Shown piece by piece: positions 23,320 through 37,700 of a stretch of DNA of 64,000 nucleotides; position 1 is the stretch's first letter; each line of letters starts with the position of its first letter. This DNA is from Paragordius varius (Eukaryota; Nematomorpha), in contig OZ176058.1 of assembly GCA_964247055.1 (NCBI GenBank), positions 4,526,001-4,590,000 of the forward strand, written 5' to 3'. A program made the translations under genes and the position numbers. The notes under the pieces are model-generated. The model was given only the letters and a program-made list of their open reading frames with translations. It was not told where the DNA came from and did no database searches.

Positions 23320-23984
23320 ATTTATAATTTCTGTTTATAATTAATTATCTTTCAATTTATATTCTATTTAATTTTCGATTATCATTATCTTACGGATTGA
23401 TTTTACAACTGTTATTTCTAACAAAAATTTTATTAAATTTTAAACCTATTTCGTACAACATATTCAAATGGTTTATTATTGCCAAATTTGAATTGACCAT
23501 TACAAAAGTGTGCACCCAAATAACATTGATGCACTGAAATATAAATCAAGAAAGGTTTTTTGAAAAACTTGATCAATTATTTTATGGATAACTAAAAAAT
23601 TAACAAAATTACGATATGTGTGCATATTACATTGTTTTCAAATCGAGAGACATCAAAATACCTGACCCTTATCAAGTAATTTAAGTTAACACTTTTGTGA
23701 TAACTCTTCCATATCAGTATATGGCAAAATTTGCCCAGAAAATTTATTTTAATTAAAAAAATATAAATTTATTCAATATATATATATATATATATATATA
23801 TATCTATGCGATATTGTATATTTAATATAAATAATCACATTAAGGAAAATTGTTTTAATTATATATGCATATATATATATATATATGCATATAAAGTATT
23901 GCGACCTTTTTTCGTAAAAAATTATATTTATACATAAATATATAATATTTTTTAAAACAAAATTAATCAATTAAATTTATTAAA

Positions 23985-24260
23985 AGCATTTATACCATTA
24001 ATAGTTCAAATTCACCCTGAAAATAATTATGTGTTTTCGAATGAATATAACTCATTATTAATATGAAATATATCTTTATGGCATAGTTTTATATTTTTTC
24101 AGTATTATTTAAATTTAAAATTTCATTTTTTAGAAATATTAAAATATAGGTAATTTTTAATCTTAAAAAACATGTAATTTATTTGAGGGTGAATTTGAAT
24201 TGTTCAAGAGTAAATTTGAATTGTTTCGGGGTAAATTGGAATTATAAATGGTATATATAG
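23985..24260. mobile_element. family-B MITE-like element
   Basis: Ends in imperfect inverted repeats with the word AATTCACCCT / AGGGTGAATT, and contains AATATAACTCATTATTAATA and TTTTCAGTATTATTT. The right end carries a few tandem copies of an ~18-bp unit (GGGTGAATTTGAATTGTT). Confidence 0.65.
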
Positions 24261-24465
24261 TTGAATAGAAAAAAATCAAGTTTACGAAACTATATTTTAT
24301 TTAATAAAATACTTATCATTAATAATATTTTGTCCGTGTAATTTCTCAATTTTTGCTGAATTTGAATAAATTTAATATATATATATATATATGAATAATT
24401 ATAAAATGTGCAGTTTTTTCTTCACAAAACTTTTAGATATAACTAAATATTCATTTTTTGCGCAA

Positions 24466-24519
<54 letters not shown>

Positions 24520-24526
<7 letters not shown>

Positions 24527-24766
24527 ATTTACAATTTAAATTCACCCTTGAACAATTCAAATTCACCCTCAAATAAAAGATATGCTTTTTCAGATTAAAA
24601 ATTATTTATATTTTTTAAAAAAAAATATTTTTTTATAATAAAATAATACTGAAAAATATAATAAACTTTCATATTAATAATGAGTTATATTAGTTAGAAA
24701 AAACATATAATTTGAATTGTTTGAGGGTGAATTTGAATTGTTCAAGGGTGAATTTAAACTGTAAAT

Positions 24767-24770
<4 letters not shown>
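24520..24770. mobile_element. family-B MITE-like element between TA repeats
   Basis: CCATTTACAATTTAAATTCA left and its inverse right (TTAAACTGTAAATGG). Both outer sides are long TA microsatellites (24466-24520, 24769-24801). Confidence 0.7.
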
Positions 24771-24805
<35 letters not shown>

Positions 24806-24883
24806 TAAAATTGTCTTTAGTAGTGAGTAATTTTGACTTTTTTTATATAACTAACTATAATTATTGGTTTTTTGCGTAAGGTA

Positions 24884-25160
24884 CAGGCAAAAATTGGAAT
24901 TATACGAAAGGACAAAATGTAAAATATAAAGACAAAATTTTTTTTCTAAAATCTTTTTTAATTATAACTCATTATTTAATTTTGCAAAGTGTGTTATAGA
25001 TATATATAATACTTAAACAATTAATTTGATTTTTTACCATCGTATTTGAATAGTTTATATGAAAAAAACTAAGGTTTAAAAAGTATGGTTTTCTTTTGAA
25101 AAAAATATTAGTCTTTATTTTTACGTTTTGTCCTTCGGTATAAATTCAATTTTTTACTAT
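24884..25160. mobile_element. family-A MITE near the SLC35A 3' end
   Basis: CAGGCAAAAATTGGAATTAT to TTTTTTACTA; both arms recognisable, centre shortened. Confidence 0.72.
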
Positions 25161-25301
25161 ATATATATATAACTAAATTTTGCAGTTTTAAAAAATTAAA
25201 AAGTTAAGGTTGTCGGTTAGATAAAAAACATTTGTCTTTATAGAAATTTTGGAGTTTTATTAGCAAAACACATGTTTTTTTTTCATTTTTTCAATTGTTT
25301 T

Positions 25302-25620
25302 TTAGGTAATAAAAGTTTGATTATGTAGTATTGTCTTTTTATTTCCATTAAAATTATTAATTCCATTGAAATTTTCTTTAGTGGTGAGTAATTGTTGACT
25401 TTTAGATATAACTAAATATTGGTTTTTTGCGTAAAAATATATATATTCAAGAAATTTTGCAGTTTTATTTGATAAAATACATGGATTTTCCATTTTTTAA
25501 GTAATAAAAGTTTGATTATGTAGTATTGTCTTTTTATTATTTCCATTAAAATTATTTTGATTCATAAAATTTTCTTTAGAATTAGAATTATTAGTGAATG
25601 TTTGAGTTTTAGAAATAGCT
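25302..25620 (-). repeat. two partial copies of the SLC35A last-exon end
   Basis: Downstream of the true stop at 25739, the last ~60 nt of coding sequence plus stop (encoding [15 protein letters not shown]) recur, ending at 25302 and near 25500. The copies also keep the preceding Asn-rich region (KENF.. NN) and are separated by TA repeats. They lie in what would be the 3' UTR or beyond. Confidence 0.85.
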
Positions 25621-25641
25621 AAATATTGTTTTTTGCGTAGC

Positions 25642-25672
<31 letters not shown>

Positions 25673-25738
25673 TATATCAAGAAATTTTGCAGTTTAGAAA
25701 AAGTATGGAATTTCTTTGTTTAAAAAAAAAACATTTTT

Positions 25739-28700
25739 TTAGGTAATAAAAGTTTGATTATGTAATATTGTCTTTTTATTTCCATTAAAATTATTTTGAT
25801 TATTCATGAAATTTTCTTTAGAATTATTAAAAGTATTAGTATTTATAAATGTATTTTCTTGGGGTGTCAGACTTCCTTGTCGCGTTAGTAAAATAACTTT
25901 TTCAGATGACTTTGAATTTAAATTTTCCTTTAAAGTTGTTTTCGGTGAAGAATAACCATAAAAAAATGTCGCCAAAACTACGACAAAGGTACCCAGGGCA
26001 AAAAGTCTAAAATAAATATTAAAAATTTTATAAAAATTAAAATTTTTTGAAAAAATAAAAAAAAAGATTGTTAAAATAAATATTTTATAAATAAAACTAA
26101 AATATTTTATAAAAAAAGTCTAAAATGAATATTAAAAATTTAATAAAAAAAAATTAAAAAAAAACCAAAAAAAGATTGTTGGAATAAATATTTTATAAAT
26201 AAAAGTAAAAATTTTACAAAAAAAAGTAAAAAAAACTACATAAAAAATGTAAAAGGACATATTAAAAGACATCCATACTTTTTAAATTTCAATATAACTC
26301 CTCATATAATTGTAATAAATAGCTTATATGATAAAAATTAAGGTTTAAAAAGTATGGTTGTCTTTTTAACTAATCATTTGTCTTTATATTTTGACGTTTT
26401 GTCCATAGTATAATTTTAATTTTTACTGTATAAGGTTTTTTTTATTATAGTATACATTTTAATGATTGGTTATTTTACAACACTGTGATAGTTGGGGCAA
26501 TTCACAACCCAATAGTTACAGTAGTGTATGAAAAAAAAGAAAGTAGCTAATAGTTTATTAAACATTTTGTACTTTTTTCCATACACTACTGTAGTGTTGC
26601 ATTCAAATTGCCCCCAACTATATAGTTAAATTAATTTTCTACATGAATAAACTATTTAAAAATATAAAATGTTGGAAAGACAAATATGCTAATACTTTTT
26701 TTAAAAAATATCTTAAAACTTACTTTTAAATTATTCAATATAATGAAATAATAATAAATAAACCCTAAAAAACATGCTAGAAAAACCAATATTTTTATAC
26801 TTTTTTTTACAAAGTATATCTTAAAACTAACTTTTAAATTATTAAAAATAAATATAATTAAAATATTCATGCGCTAGAAAAATATTTTTATAGGCTCAAT
26901 ATAATTGTTATTTAATAAATTTTAACTTTTAATTAAAAAACCCAAAAAAACTGAAAACCAATATATTTACTTTTTCATAATATTTAAAATTACTTTTACA
27001 TATTTTAACTTTTAAGTAAAAAAACCCGAAAAAAACCAAAACATTCGGGAAAAAACCAATATTTTTATATTTCTTTCAAAAAATATATTTTAAAACTTAC
27101 TTTTAAATTGTTTTTTAAGTAAAAAAACCTAAATAACCAAAAATGTTGGAAAAACAAATATTTTTATACTTCTTTTAATATATTTTAAAACTTTTTAAAT
27201 TATTTAAAAATACCAATAAAAATCTAAAAATAATCAAAAAACTTGCTAAAACCAAAATTTTTACAAATATATCTTAAAACTTACTTTTTTCATAAAAAAC
27301 CAAAAACATTTTGGAACACTTCTTCAAAATAATAATTAAAATATTTAAAAAATCAATAAAAAAAACCAATATTTATTAAATTTTTATATTATTTTTACCT
27401 GTTAGGTTCAAAATCATGTAAAATTAACATAATTAAAATTATAGCTCTTAAGTTAAAAATCTAAAAAAACCCAATATTTTTATACTTTTTAAAAAATATC
27501 TTGAAACTTACTTTTAAATTATATTTTAAGTTAAAATAAACCACGACAAATGTACCCAAGGCAAAAAGTCTAAAATGAATATTAAAAATTTAATAAAAAA
27601 AAATTAAAAAAAAACCAAAAAAAGATTGTTGGAATAAATATTTTATAAATAAAAGTAAAAATTTTACCAAAAAAGTAAAAAAAAAACTACATAAAAAATG
27701 TAAAAGGGCAATAATTTTTTTCGAAAATACCATACTTTTTAAATCTCGATTTTTTCAAATAATTAACTCATTGTTTTTAATGGTAAAGTGTGAAATAAAT
27801 ATAAATATATAACTAACACATTCAATTCTATATTTTATGATTGTAAGTAAATAGCTTATATATGATAAAAATTAAGGTTTAAAAAGTATGGTTGTCTTTT
27901 TAACTAATCATTTGTCTTTATATTTTGACGTTTTGTCCATAGTATAATTTTAATTTTTACTGTATAAGGTTTTTTTTATTATAGTATACATTTTAATGAT
28001 TGGTTATTTTACAACACTGTGATAGTTGGGGCAATTCACAACCCAATAGTTACAGTAGTGTATGAAAAAAAAGAAAGTAGCTAATAGTTTATTAAACATT
28101 TTGTACTTTTTTCCATACACTACTGTAGTGTTGCATTCAAATTGCCCCCAACTATATAGTTAAATTAATTTTCTACATGAATAAACTATTTAAAAATATA
28201 AAATGTTGGAAAGACAAATATGCTAATACTTTTTTTAAAAAATATCTTAAAACTTACTTTTAAATTATTCAATATAATGAAATAATAATAAATAAACCCT
28301 AAAAAACATGCTAGAAAAACCAATATTTTTATACTTTTTTTTACAAAGTATATCTTAAAACTAACTTTTAAATTATTAAAAATAAATATAATTAAAATAT
28401 TCATGCGCTAGAAAAATATTTTTATAGGCTCAATATAATTGTTATTTAATAAATTTTAACTTTTAATTAAAAAACCCAAAAAAACTGAAAACCAATATAT
28501 TTACTTTTTCATAATATTTAAAATTACTTTTACATATTTTAACTTTTAAGTAAAAAAACCCGAAAAAAACCAAAACATTCGGGAAAAAACCAATATTTTT
28601 ATATTTCTTTCAAAAAATATATTTTAAAACTTACTTTTAAATTGTTTTTTAAGTAAAAAAACCTAAATAACCAAAAATGTTGGAAAAACAAATATTTTTA

Positions 28701-31700
28701 TACTTCTTTTAATATATTTTAAAACTTTTTAAATTATTTAAAAATACCAATAAAAATCTAAAAATAATCAAAAAACTTGCTAAAACCAAAATTTTTACAA
28801 ATATATCTTAAAACTTACTTTTTTCATAAAAAACCAAAAACATTTTGGAACACTTCTTCAAAATAATAATTAAAATATTTAAAAAATCAATAAAAAAAAC
28901 CAATATTTATTAAATTTTTATATTATTTTTACCTGTTAGGTTCAAAATCATGTAAAATTAACATAATTAAAATTATAGCTCTTAAGTTAAAAATCTAAAA
29001 AAACCCAATATTTTTATACTTTTTAAAAAATATCTTGAAACTTACTTTTAAATTATATTTTAAGTTAAAATAAACCACGACAAATGTACCCAAGGCAAAA
29101 AGTCTAAAATGAATATTAAAAATTTAATAAAAAAAAATTAAAAAAAAACCAAAAAAAGATTGTTGGAATAAATATTTTATAAATAAAAGTAAAAATTTTA
29201 CCAAAAAAGTAAAAAAAAAACTACATAAAAAATGTAAAAGGGCAATAATTTTTTTCGAAAATACCATACTTTTTAAATCTCGATTTTTTCAAATAATTAA
29301 CTCATTGTTTTTAATGGTAAAGTGTGAAATAAATATAAATATATAACTAACACATTCAATTCTATATTTTATGATTGTAAGTAAATAGCTTATATATGAT
29401 AAAAATTAAGGTTTAAAAAGTATGGTTGTCTTTTTAACTAATCATTTGTCTTTATATTTTGACGTTTTGTCCATAGTATAATTTTAATTTTTACTGTATA
29501 AGGTTTTTTTTATTATAGTATACATTTTAATGATTGGTTATTTTACAACACTGTGATAGTTGGGGCAATTCACAACCCAATAGTTACAGTAGTGTATGAA
29601 AAAAAAGAAAGTAGCTAATAGTTTATTAAACATTTTGTACTTTTTTCCATACACTACTGTAGTGTTGCATTCAAATTGCCCCCAACTATATAGTTAAATT
29701 AATTTTCTACATGAATAAACTATTTAAAAATATAAAATGTTGGAAAGACAAATATGCTAATACTTTTTTTAAAAAATATCTTAAAACTTACTTTTAAATT
29801 ATTCAATATAATGAAATAATAATAAATAAACCCTAAAAAACATGCTAGAAAAACCAATATTTTTATACTTTTTTTTACAAAGTATATCTTAAAACTAACT
29901 TTTAAATTATTAAAAATAAATATAATTAAAATATTCATGCGCTAGAAAAATATTTTTATAGGCTCAATATAATTGTTATTTAATAAATTTTAACTTTTAA
30001 TTAAAAAACCCAAAAAAACTGAAAACCAATATATTTACTTTTTCATAATATTTAAAATTACTTTTACATATTTTAACTTTTAAGTAAAAAAACCCGAAAA
30101 AAACCAAAACATTCGGGAAAAAACCAATATTTTTATATTTCTTTCAAAAAATATATTTTAAAACTTACTTTTAAATTGTTTTTTAAGTAAAAAAACCTAA
30201 ATAACCAAAAATGTTGGAAAAACAAATATTTTTATACTTCTTTTAATATATTTTAAAACTTTTTAAATTATTTAAAAATACCAATAAAAATCTAAAAATA
30301 ATCAAAAAACTTGCTAAAACCAAAATTTTTACAAATATATCTTAAAACTTACTTTTTTCATAAAAAACCAAAAACATTTTGGAACACTTCTTCAAAATAA
30401 TAATTAAAATATTTAAAAAATCAATAAAAAAAACCAATATTTATTAAATTTTTATATTATTTTTACCTGTTAGGTTCAAAATCATGTAAAATTAACATAA
30501 TTAAAATTATAGCTCTTAAGTTAAAAATCTAAAAAAACCCAATATTTTTATACTTTTTAAAAAATATCTTGAAACTTACTTTTAAATTATATTTTAAGTT
30601 AAAATAAACCACGACAAATGTACCCAAGGCAAAAAGTCTAAAATGAATATTAAAAATTTAATAAAAAAAAATTAAAAAAAAACCAAAAAAAGATTGTTGG
30701 AATAAATATTTTATAAATAAAAGTAAAAATTTTACCAAAAAAGTAAAAAAAAAACTACATAAAAAATGTAAAAGGGCAATAATTTTTTTCGAAAATACCA
30801 TACTTTTTAAATCTCGATTTTTTCAAATAATTAACTCATTGTTTTTAATGGTAAAGTGTGAAATAAATATAAATATATAACTAACACATTCAATTCTATA
30901 TTTTATGATTGTAAGTAAATAGCTTATATATGATAAAAATTAAGGTTTAAAAAGTATGGTTGTCTTTTTAACTAATCATTTGTCTTTATATTTTGACGTT
31001 TTGTCCATAGTATAATTTTAATTTTTACTGTATAAGGTTTTTTTTATTATAGTATACATTTTAATGATTGGTTATTTTACAACACTGTGATAGTTGGGGC
31101 AATTCACAACCCAATAGTTACAGTAGTGTATGAAAAAAAAGAAAGTAGCTAATAGTTTATTAAACATTTTGTACTTTTTTCCATACACTACTGTAGTGTT
31201 GCATTCAAATTGCCCCCAACTATATAGTTAAATTAATTTTCTACATGAATAAACTATTTAAAAATATAAAATGTTGGAAAGACAAATATGCTAATACTTT
31301 TTTTAAAAAATATCTTAAAACTTACTTTTAAATTATTCAATATAATGAAATAATAATAAATAAACCCTAAAAAACATGCTAGAAAAACCAATATTTTTAT
31401 ACTTTTTTTTACAAAGTATATCTTAAAACTAACTTTTAAATTATTAAAAATAAATATAATTAAAATATTCATGCGCTAGAAAAATATTTTTATAGGCTCA
31501 ATATAATTGTTATTTAATAAATTTTAACTTTTAATTAAAAAACCCAAAAAAACTGAAAACCAATATATTTACTTTTTCATAATATTTAAAATTACTTTTA
31601 CATATTTTAACTTTTAAGTAAAAAAACCCGAAAAAAACCAAAACATTCGGGAAAAAACCAATATTTTTATATTTCTTTCAAAAAATATATTTTAAAACTT

Positions 31701-34700
31701 ACTTTTAAATTGTTTTTTAAGTAAAAAAACCTAAATAACCAAAAATGTTGGAAAAACAAATATTTTTATACTTCTTTTAATATATTTTAAAACTTTTTAA
31801 ATTATTTAAAAATACCAATAAAAATCTAAAAATAATCAAAAAACTTGCTAAAACCAAAATTTTTACAAATATATCTTAAAACTTACTTTTTTCATAAAAA
31901 ACCAAAAACATTTTGGAACACTTCTTCAAAATAATAATTAAAATATTTAAAAAATCAATAAAAAAAACCAATATTTATTAAATTTTTATATTATTTTTAC
32001 CTGTTAGGTTCAAAATCATGTAAAATTAACATAATTAAAATTATAGCTCTTAAGTTAAAAATCTAAAAAAACCCAATATTTTTATACTTTTTAAAAAATA
32101 TCTTGAAACTTACTTTTAAATTATATTTTAAGTTAAAATAAACCACGACAAATGTACCCAAGGCAAAAAGTCTAAAATGAATATTAAAAATTTAATAAAA
32201 AAAAATTAAAAAAAAACCAAAAAAAGATTGTTGGAATAAATATTTTATAAATAAAAGTAAAAATTTTACCAAAAAAGTAAAAAAAAAACTACATAAAAAA
32301 TGTAAAAGGGCAATAATTTTTTTCGAAAATACCATACTTTTTAAATCTCGATTTTTTCAAATAATTAACTCATTGTTTTTAATGGTAAAGTGTGAAATAA
32401 ATATAAATATATAACTAACACATTCAATTCTATATTTTATGATTGTAAGTAAATAGCTTATATATGATAAAAATTAAGGTTTAAAAAGTATGGTTGTCTT
32501 TTTAACTAATCATTTGTCTTTATATTTTGACGTTTTGTCCATAGTATAATTTTAATTTTTACTGTATAAGGTTTTTTTTATTATAGTATACATTTTAATG
32601 ATTGGTTATTTTACAACACTGTGATAGTTGGGGCAATTCACAACCCAATAGTTACAGTAGTGTATGAAAAAAAAGAAAGTAGCTAATAGTTTATTAAACA
32701 TTTTGTACTTTTTTCCATACACTACTGTAGTGTTGCATTCAAATTGCCCCCAACTATATAGTTAAATTAATTTTCTACATGAATAAACTATTTAAAAATA
32801 TAAAATGTTGGAAAGACAAATATGCTAATACTTTTTTTAAAAAATATCTTAAAACTTACTTTTAAATTATTCAATATAATGAAATAATAATAAATAAACC
32901 CTAAAAAACATGCTAGAAAAACCAATATTTTTATACTTTTTTTTACAAAGTATATCTTAAAACTAACTTTTAAATTATTAAAAATAAATATAATTAAAAT
33001 ATTCATGCGCTAGAAAAATATTTTTATAGGCTCAATATAATTGTTATTTAATAAATTTTAACTTTTAATTAAAAAACCCAAAAAAACTGAAAACCAATAT
33101 ATTTACTTTTTCATAATATTTAAAATTACTTTTACATATTTTAACTTTTAAGTAAAAAAACCCGAAAAAAACCAAAACATTCGGGAAAAAACCAATATTT
33201 TTATATTTCTTTCAAAAAATATATTTTAAAACTTACTTTTAAATTGTTTTTTAAGTAAAAAAACCTAAATAACCAAAAATGTTGGAAAAACAAATATTTT
33301 TATACTTCTTTTAATATATTTTAAAACTTTTTAAATTATTTAAAAATACCAATAAAAATCTAAAAATAATCAAAAAACTTGCTAAAACCAAAATTTTTAC
33401 AAATATATCTTAAAACTTACTTTTTTCATAAAAAACCAAAAACATTTTGGAACACTTCTTCAAAATAATAATTAAAATAATTAAAAAATCAATAAAAAAA
33501 ACCAATATTTATTAAATTTTTATATTATTTTTACCTGTTAGGTTCAAAATCATGTAAAATTAACATAATTAAAATTATAGCTCTTAAGTTAAAAATCTAA
33601 AAAAACCCAATATTTTTTTACTTCTTATAAAAAATATATTTTAAAACTTACTTTTTATATCATTTTTTAAGTAAAAATACCTTAAAAACCCAAAAATGCT
33701 AGAAATATTACTGTTTTCTTTTAATAAATTCGTTTTTAAACTTTTTAAAATTATTTATAAAAAATTAATTTAAAACCTAAAAACCCCAAAAAATATTAAT
33801 TGAATATTTTTTATAAAATCATTTACTTATTTAATCCAAAATATCTTAAAACTTCAATAAATTTTAACTTTTAATAATAAACTGGAAATTTTAACTTTTA
33901 AGTAAAAAATAAAATATTTATTAAATATTAATTATATTTTTACCTGTTAGGTTCAAAATCATGGAGTAAAAAGTGTGAAATAACCGATATTTTTATACTT
34001 CTTTTAAAAAAATCTTAAAACTTACTTTTACATTTTAAAACTTTTTAAATTATTAAAAATAAAACCTAAAAAATTAATAAAAAACCAATATTTATTAATA
34101 TTTTTATTTTTTATTTACCTGCTAAACTCAAAATCATAAAACTTAAATTGTTTTTTAAGCAAAAAAACTAAATAACCAAAAAACTGGAGAAAACTAATAT
34201 CAATTACATTTTTGATTAAAATACATCTTAAAACTTAATTCTTAAAACTTAAATCTTAAAACTTAAAAATAAAATAAACTGGAAATTTTAACTTTCAAAT
34301 ATTTAAAAAACCTAAAAAATATAATAAAATTTAAAATAAAATTAATAAAAAAACCAATATTTTAATAAATTTACCTGTTAGGTTCAAAATCATGGAGTAA
34401 AAAGTGTGAAAGAACATAAAAAACATAAAAAACCTAGAAATAATTAAAAAACATTCTGAAATTAATATCATTTAATTCTTTTAAATAAATTCATTTTTAA
34501 ACTTTTTAAATTATTTAAAATAAAATATTTATTAAATTATTAAATTTTTTTAATATTTTTACCTGGTAGGCTCAAAATCATGGAATAAAAAGTGTGAAAA
34601 AAACGATATTTTTATACTTCGTTAAAAAAAATCTTAAAACTTCAATAAATTTAAAACTTTTTAAATTTTAACTATTTAAATTTAAAATATAAAATAAAAC

Positions 34701-37700
34701 CAATATTTATTAAATATTTTAATAAATTTACCTGGTTGGTTCAAAATCATGGAGTAAAAAGTGTGAAAGAAAAAAACTAAAAAACCAAAAAAACTGGAAA
34801 AACTCATTATTTTTACACTTCTTTTACAAAATATATCTCAAAACTTAAATCTAAAAACTTTTTAATATCTTAAAACTTACTTTTAACTTTAATATAAAAT
34901 ATAAAAAAGAATAAAATGTTAAAAAACCAATATTTATTATATTTAATTATTTATAACTGGTAGGCTCAAAATTATGAAACCTTTATAAATTTAACTCCAA
35001 AAATGCTGTAAAAACCATATTACTGTTTTTAATAAATACATTTTAAAACTTTTTAAATTATTCGATATAATAAATATTAATAAAAATAAAAAACGTATAA
35101 TAAAAAAACCTAAAAAACTAAACTTGGCTGAAAAAACCAATATTGTTACAAAAACTTTTTAAAACTTACTTTTTAAAATATTTAAAAATATAAAATTTAA
35201 AATAAAAAACCAATATTTATAAAAATATTTTAATAAATTTACCTGGTAGGCTCGAAATCATGGAGTAAAAAGTGTGAAAAAACCGTATTTTTATACTTCT
35301 TTTAAAAAATATCTTAAAACTTATTTATAAATTATTTGATACCAATAATAAAAAACCAAATAATATCTTTAACTTCAATAAATTTTAACTTTTAATAATA
35401 AAATTTTTATTAAATTTAAACTTTTAAGTAAAAAATATTAATATTTAATAAAAAATTTAATATTTTCTTTTAAAAAATATCTTAAAACTTTTACATTTTA
35501 TAATTTTTAAAATTATTAAAAAAAAACCTAAAAAAATATATAAAACTTAATAAAATAAAATAAAAATAAACTGAAAACTAATAATTTTTTATATTTTAAA
35601 CCTGGCAGGCTCAAAATCATGGAGTAAAAAGTGTGAAAGAAAAAACTAAAAAACCAAAAAAACTGGAAAAACTCAGTATTTTTACACTTCTTTTACAAAG
35701 TATATCTTAAAACTTACTTTTTATTATTTTTTAAGTAAAAGTAACCTAATAATAACCAAAAAAATGCTGAAAAAACCAATATTTTTACACTTCTTTATCA
35801 AAATGTATCTCAGAACTTACTTTTAAATTATTAAGAATAAAATAAAATTGAAAAAAAGAATAAAATGTTGAAAAACCAATATTTATTAATTTTTTATTTT
35901 ACTTGGTAGACTCAAATTAAAATAAAATAAACATAATTAAACTATTATCAAACCAAAATTTTTCTGAAAAAACCAATATTTTTACAGTTCTTTTACAAAT
36001 ATATCTTAAAACTTACTTTTAAATTATTAAAATAAAAATTAATAAAAAACCCAAAAAATTGGAAAAACCAACAATATTTTTATTATTCTTTTCCAAAATA
36101 TATCTTAAAACTTTAATAAATTTTATCTTTTAAGTAAAAAAAAACCTAAAAAACCAAAAAATTAATAAAAAACCAAAAAACTAATAAAAACATCAATATT
36201 TTTTTTATTTAAAAAAATATTTTTTTAATATTTTTACCTGTTAGGTTCAAAATCATGCAGTAAAATAAAATTAAAAAACCAAAAAATGCTGAACCAAAAA
36301 ATGCTGGAAAAACGAATATTTTAACTTTTAATAAAATAAAATTTAAATAAATTTTAACTTTTAAATAAAAAAACCTAAAAAAATATAAAATAAAATTAAA
36401 TAAAAATAAAACAAAAACCAATATTTTATATATTTTTATTTTTACCTGGTAGGCTCAAAATCATGGAGTAAAAAGTGTGAAAGAAGCGCTGAAAGTGATA
36501 TAGAAATGGCATTTGCAAATCCTTTAACTATATTATCAGCATATTTAATCACAACGGCTATAATTAAACCACCCAGGGCCTAATAAAAATATAAATTAAT
36601 TTATAAAAAATTAATTTTAAAAAAATATTTAATTTTAAATTAAATAAATTTAATTTTAAAAAAATTAAATGAATACTGAATTTGTTATAAAAATTAATTA
36701 TTATAAATTATAATCACAACGGCTATAAATAATTTAATAAAAAATAATTTAATTTATAGTTTAAAATTTTTTATTAATTATAAATAAAGTCAAAAAAAAT
36801 AATTTAATTAATTTAAAAATATAATATAAAATATATAATTAATTTGTAAAAATAAAACTATATTGTCCGCATATTTAATTACAACGGCTATAATTAAACC
36901 ACCCAGAGCCTAATAAAATAAAATTTTAAAAAATATTTTTTAATAAACTAAAAATATTAAAATATATAAATTAATTAAATTTAATTTGAAATAATTAAAA
37001 ATATTATAAAATAAATTAAATTTAATTTTAAATTATTGAAAATATAGAGAAAAAAAATAATATAATTTTGAAAAATTGATAAAATTAAATTACTTAATTA
37101 TTATAATGTAATTATTTAAAAAAATTAATATAATTTAATTTTGAATTATTTAAAATTAAAAATTAATTTGAAATTATTTAGAAATATTAAAAAATAGAAA
37201 AAAATCGTTTAACTATATTATCCGCATATTTAATCATAACGGCTATTATTAAACCACCCAGTGCCTAATTTATAAAAAATTAAAATTAATTAATTAAATT
37301 TAATTTTAAAAATAAATTTAAATATAATAAAAGTATTAATTTTTAATAGGAAAATTGAGTATAATAATTATTTAATAAAAATATTAAAAATAGTAATTAA
37401 ATTTAATTTTAAATTATTGAAAAATATAGAGAAAAAAATAATATAATTTTGAAAAAAATTGAAAAAAAAATAAATTAATTTATATTGAAATTATTAAAAA
37501 ATTTTTTTGAAAATATTAAAAAATAAATTTAATTTTAATTTAAAATTATTAATATTTTTTACAAAAAATTGAATTTAATTATTGAAATATTAAAAAATTC
37601 CTTTAACTATATTATCCGCGTATTTAATCACAACGGCTATAATTAAACCACCCAGGGCCTAATAAAAATAATTAAAATAAAATAAATTTAATTTAAATTT

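Noticed and set aside
23773-24576. Tyr/Ile repeat open frames
   Set aside because: Translations of TA microsatellites.
26652-33006. Five identical 72-codon open frames
   Set aside because: They recur only because the 1,534-bp unit recurs; the product is a Phe/Ile/Lys string from A/T runs, with no family signal.
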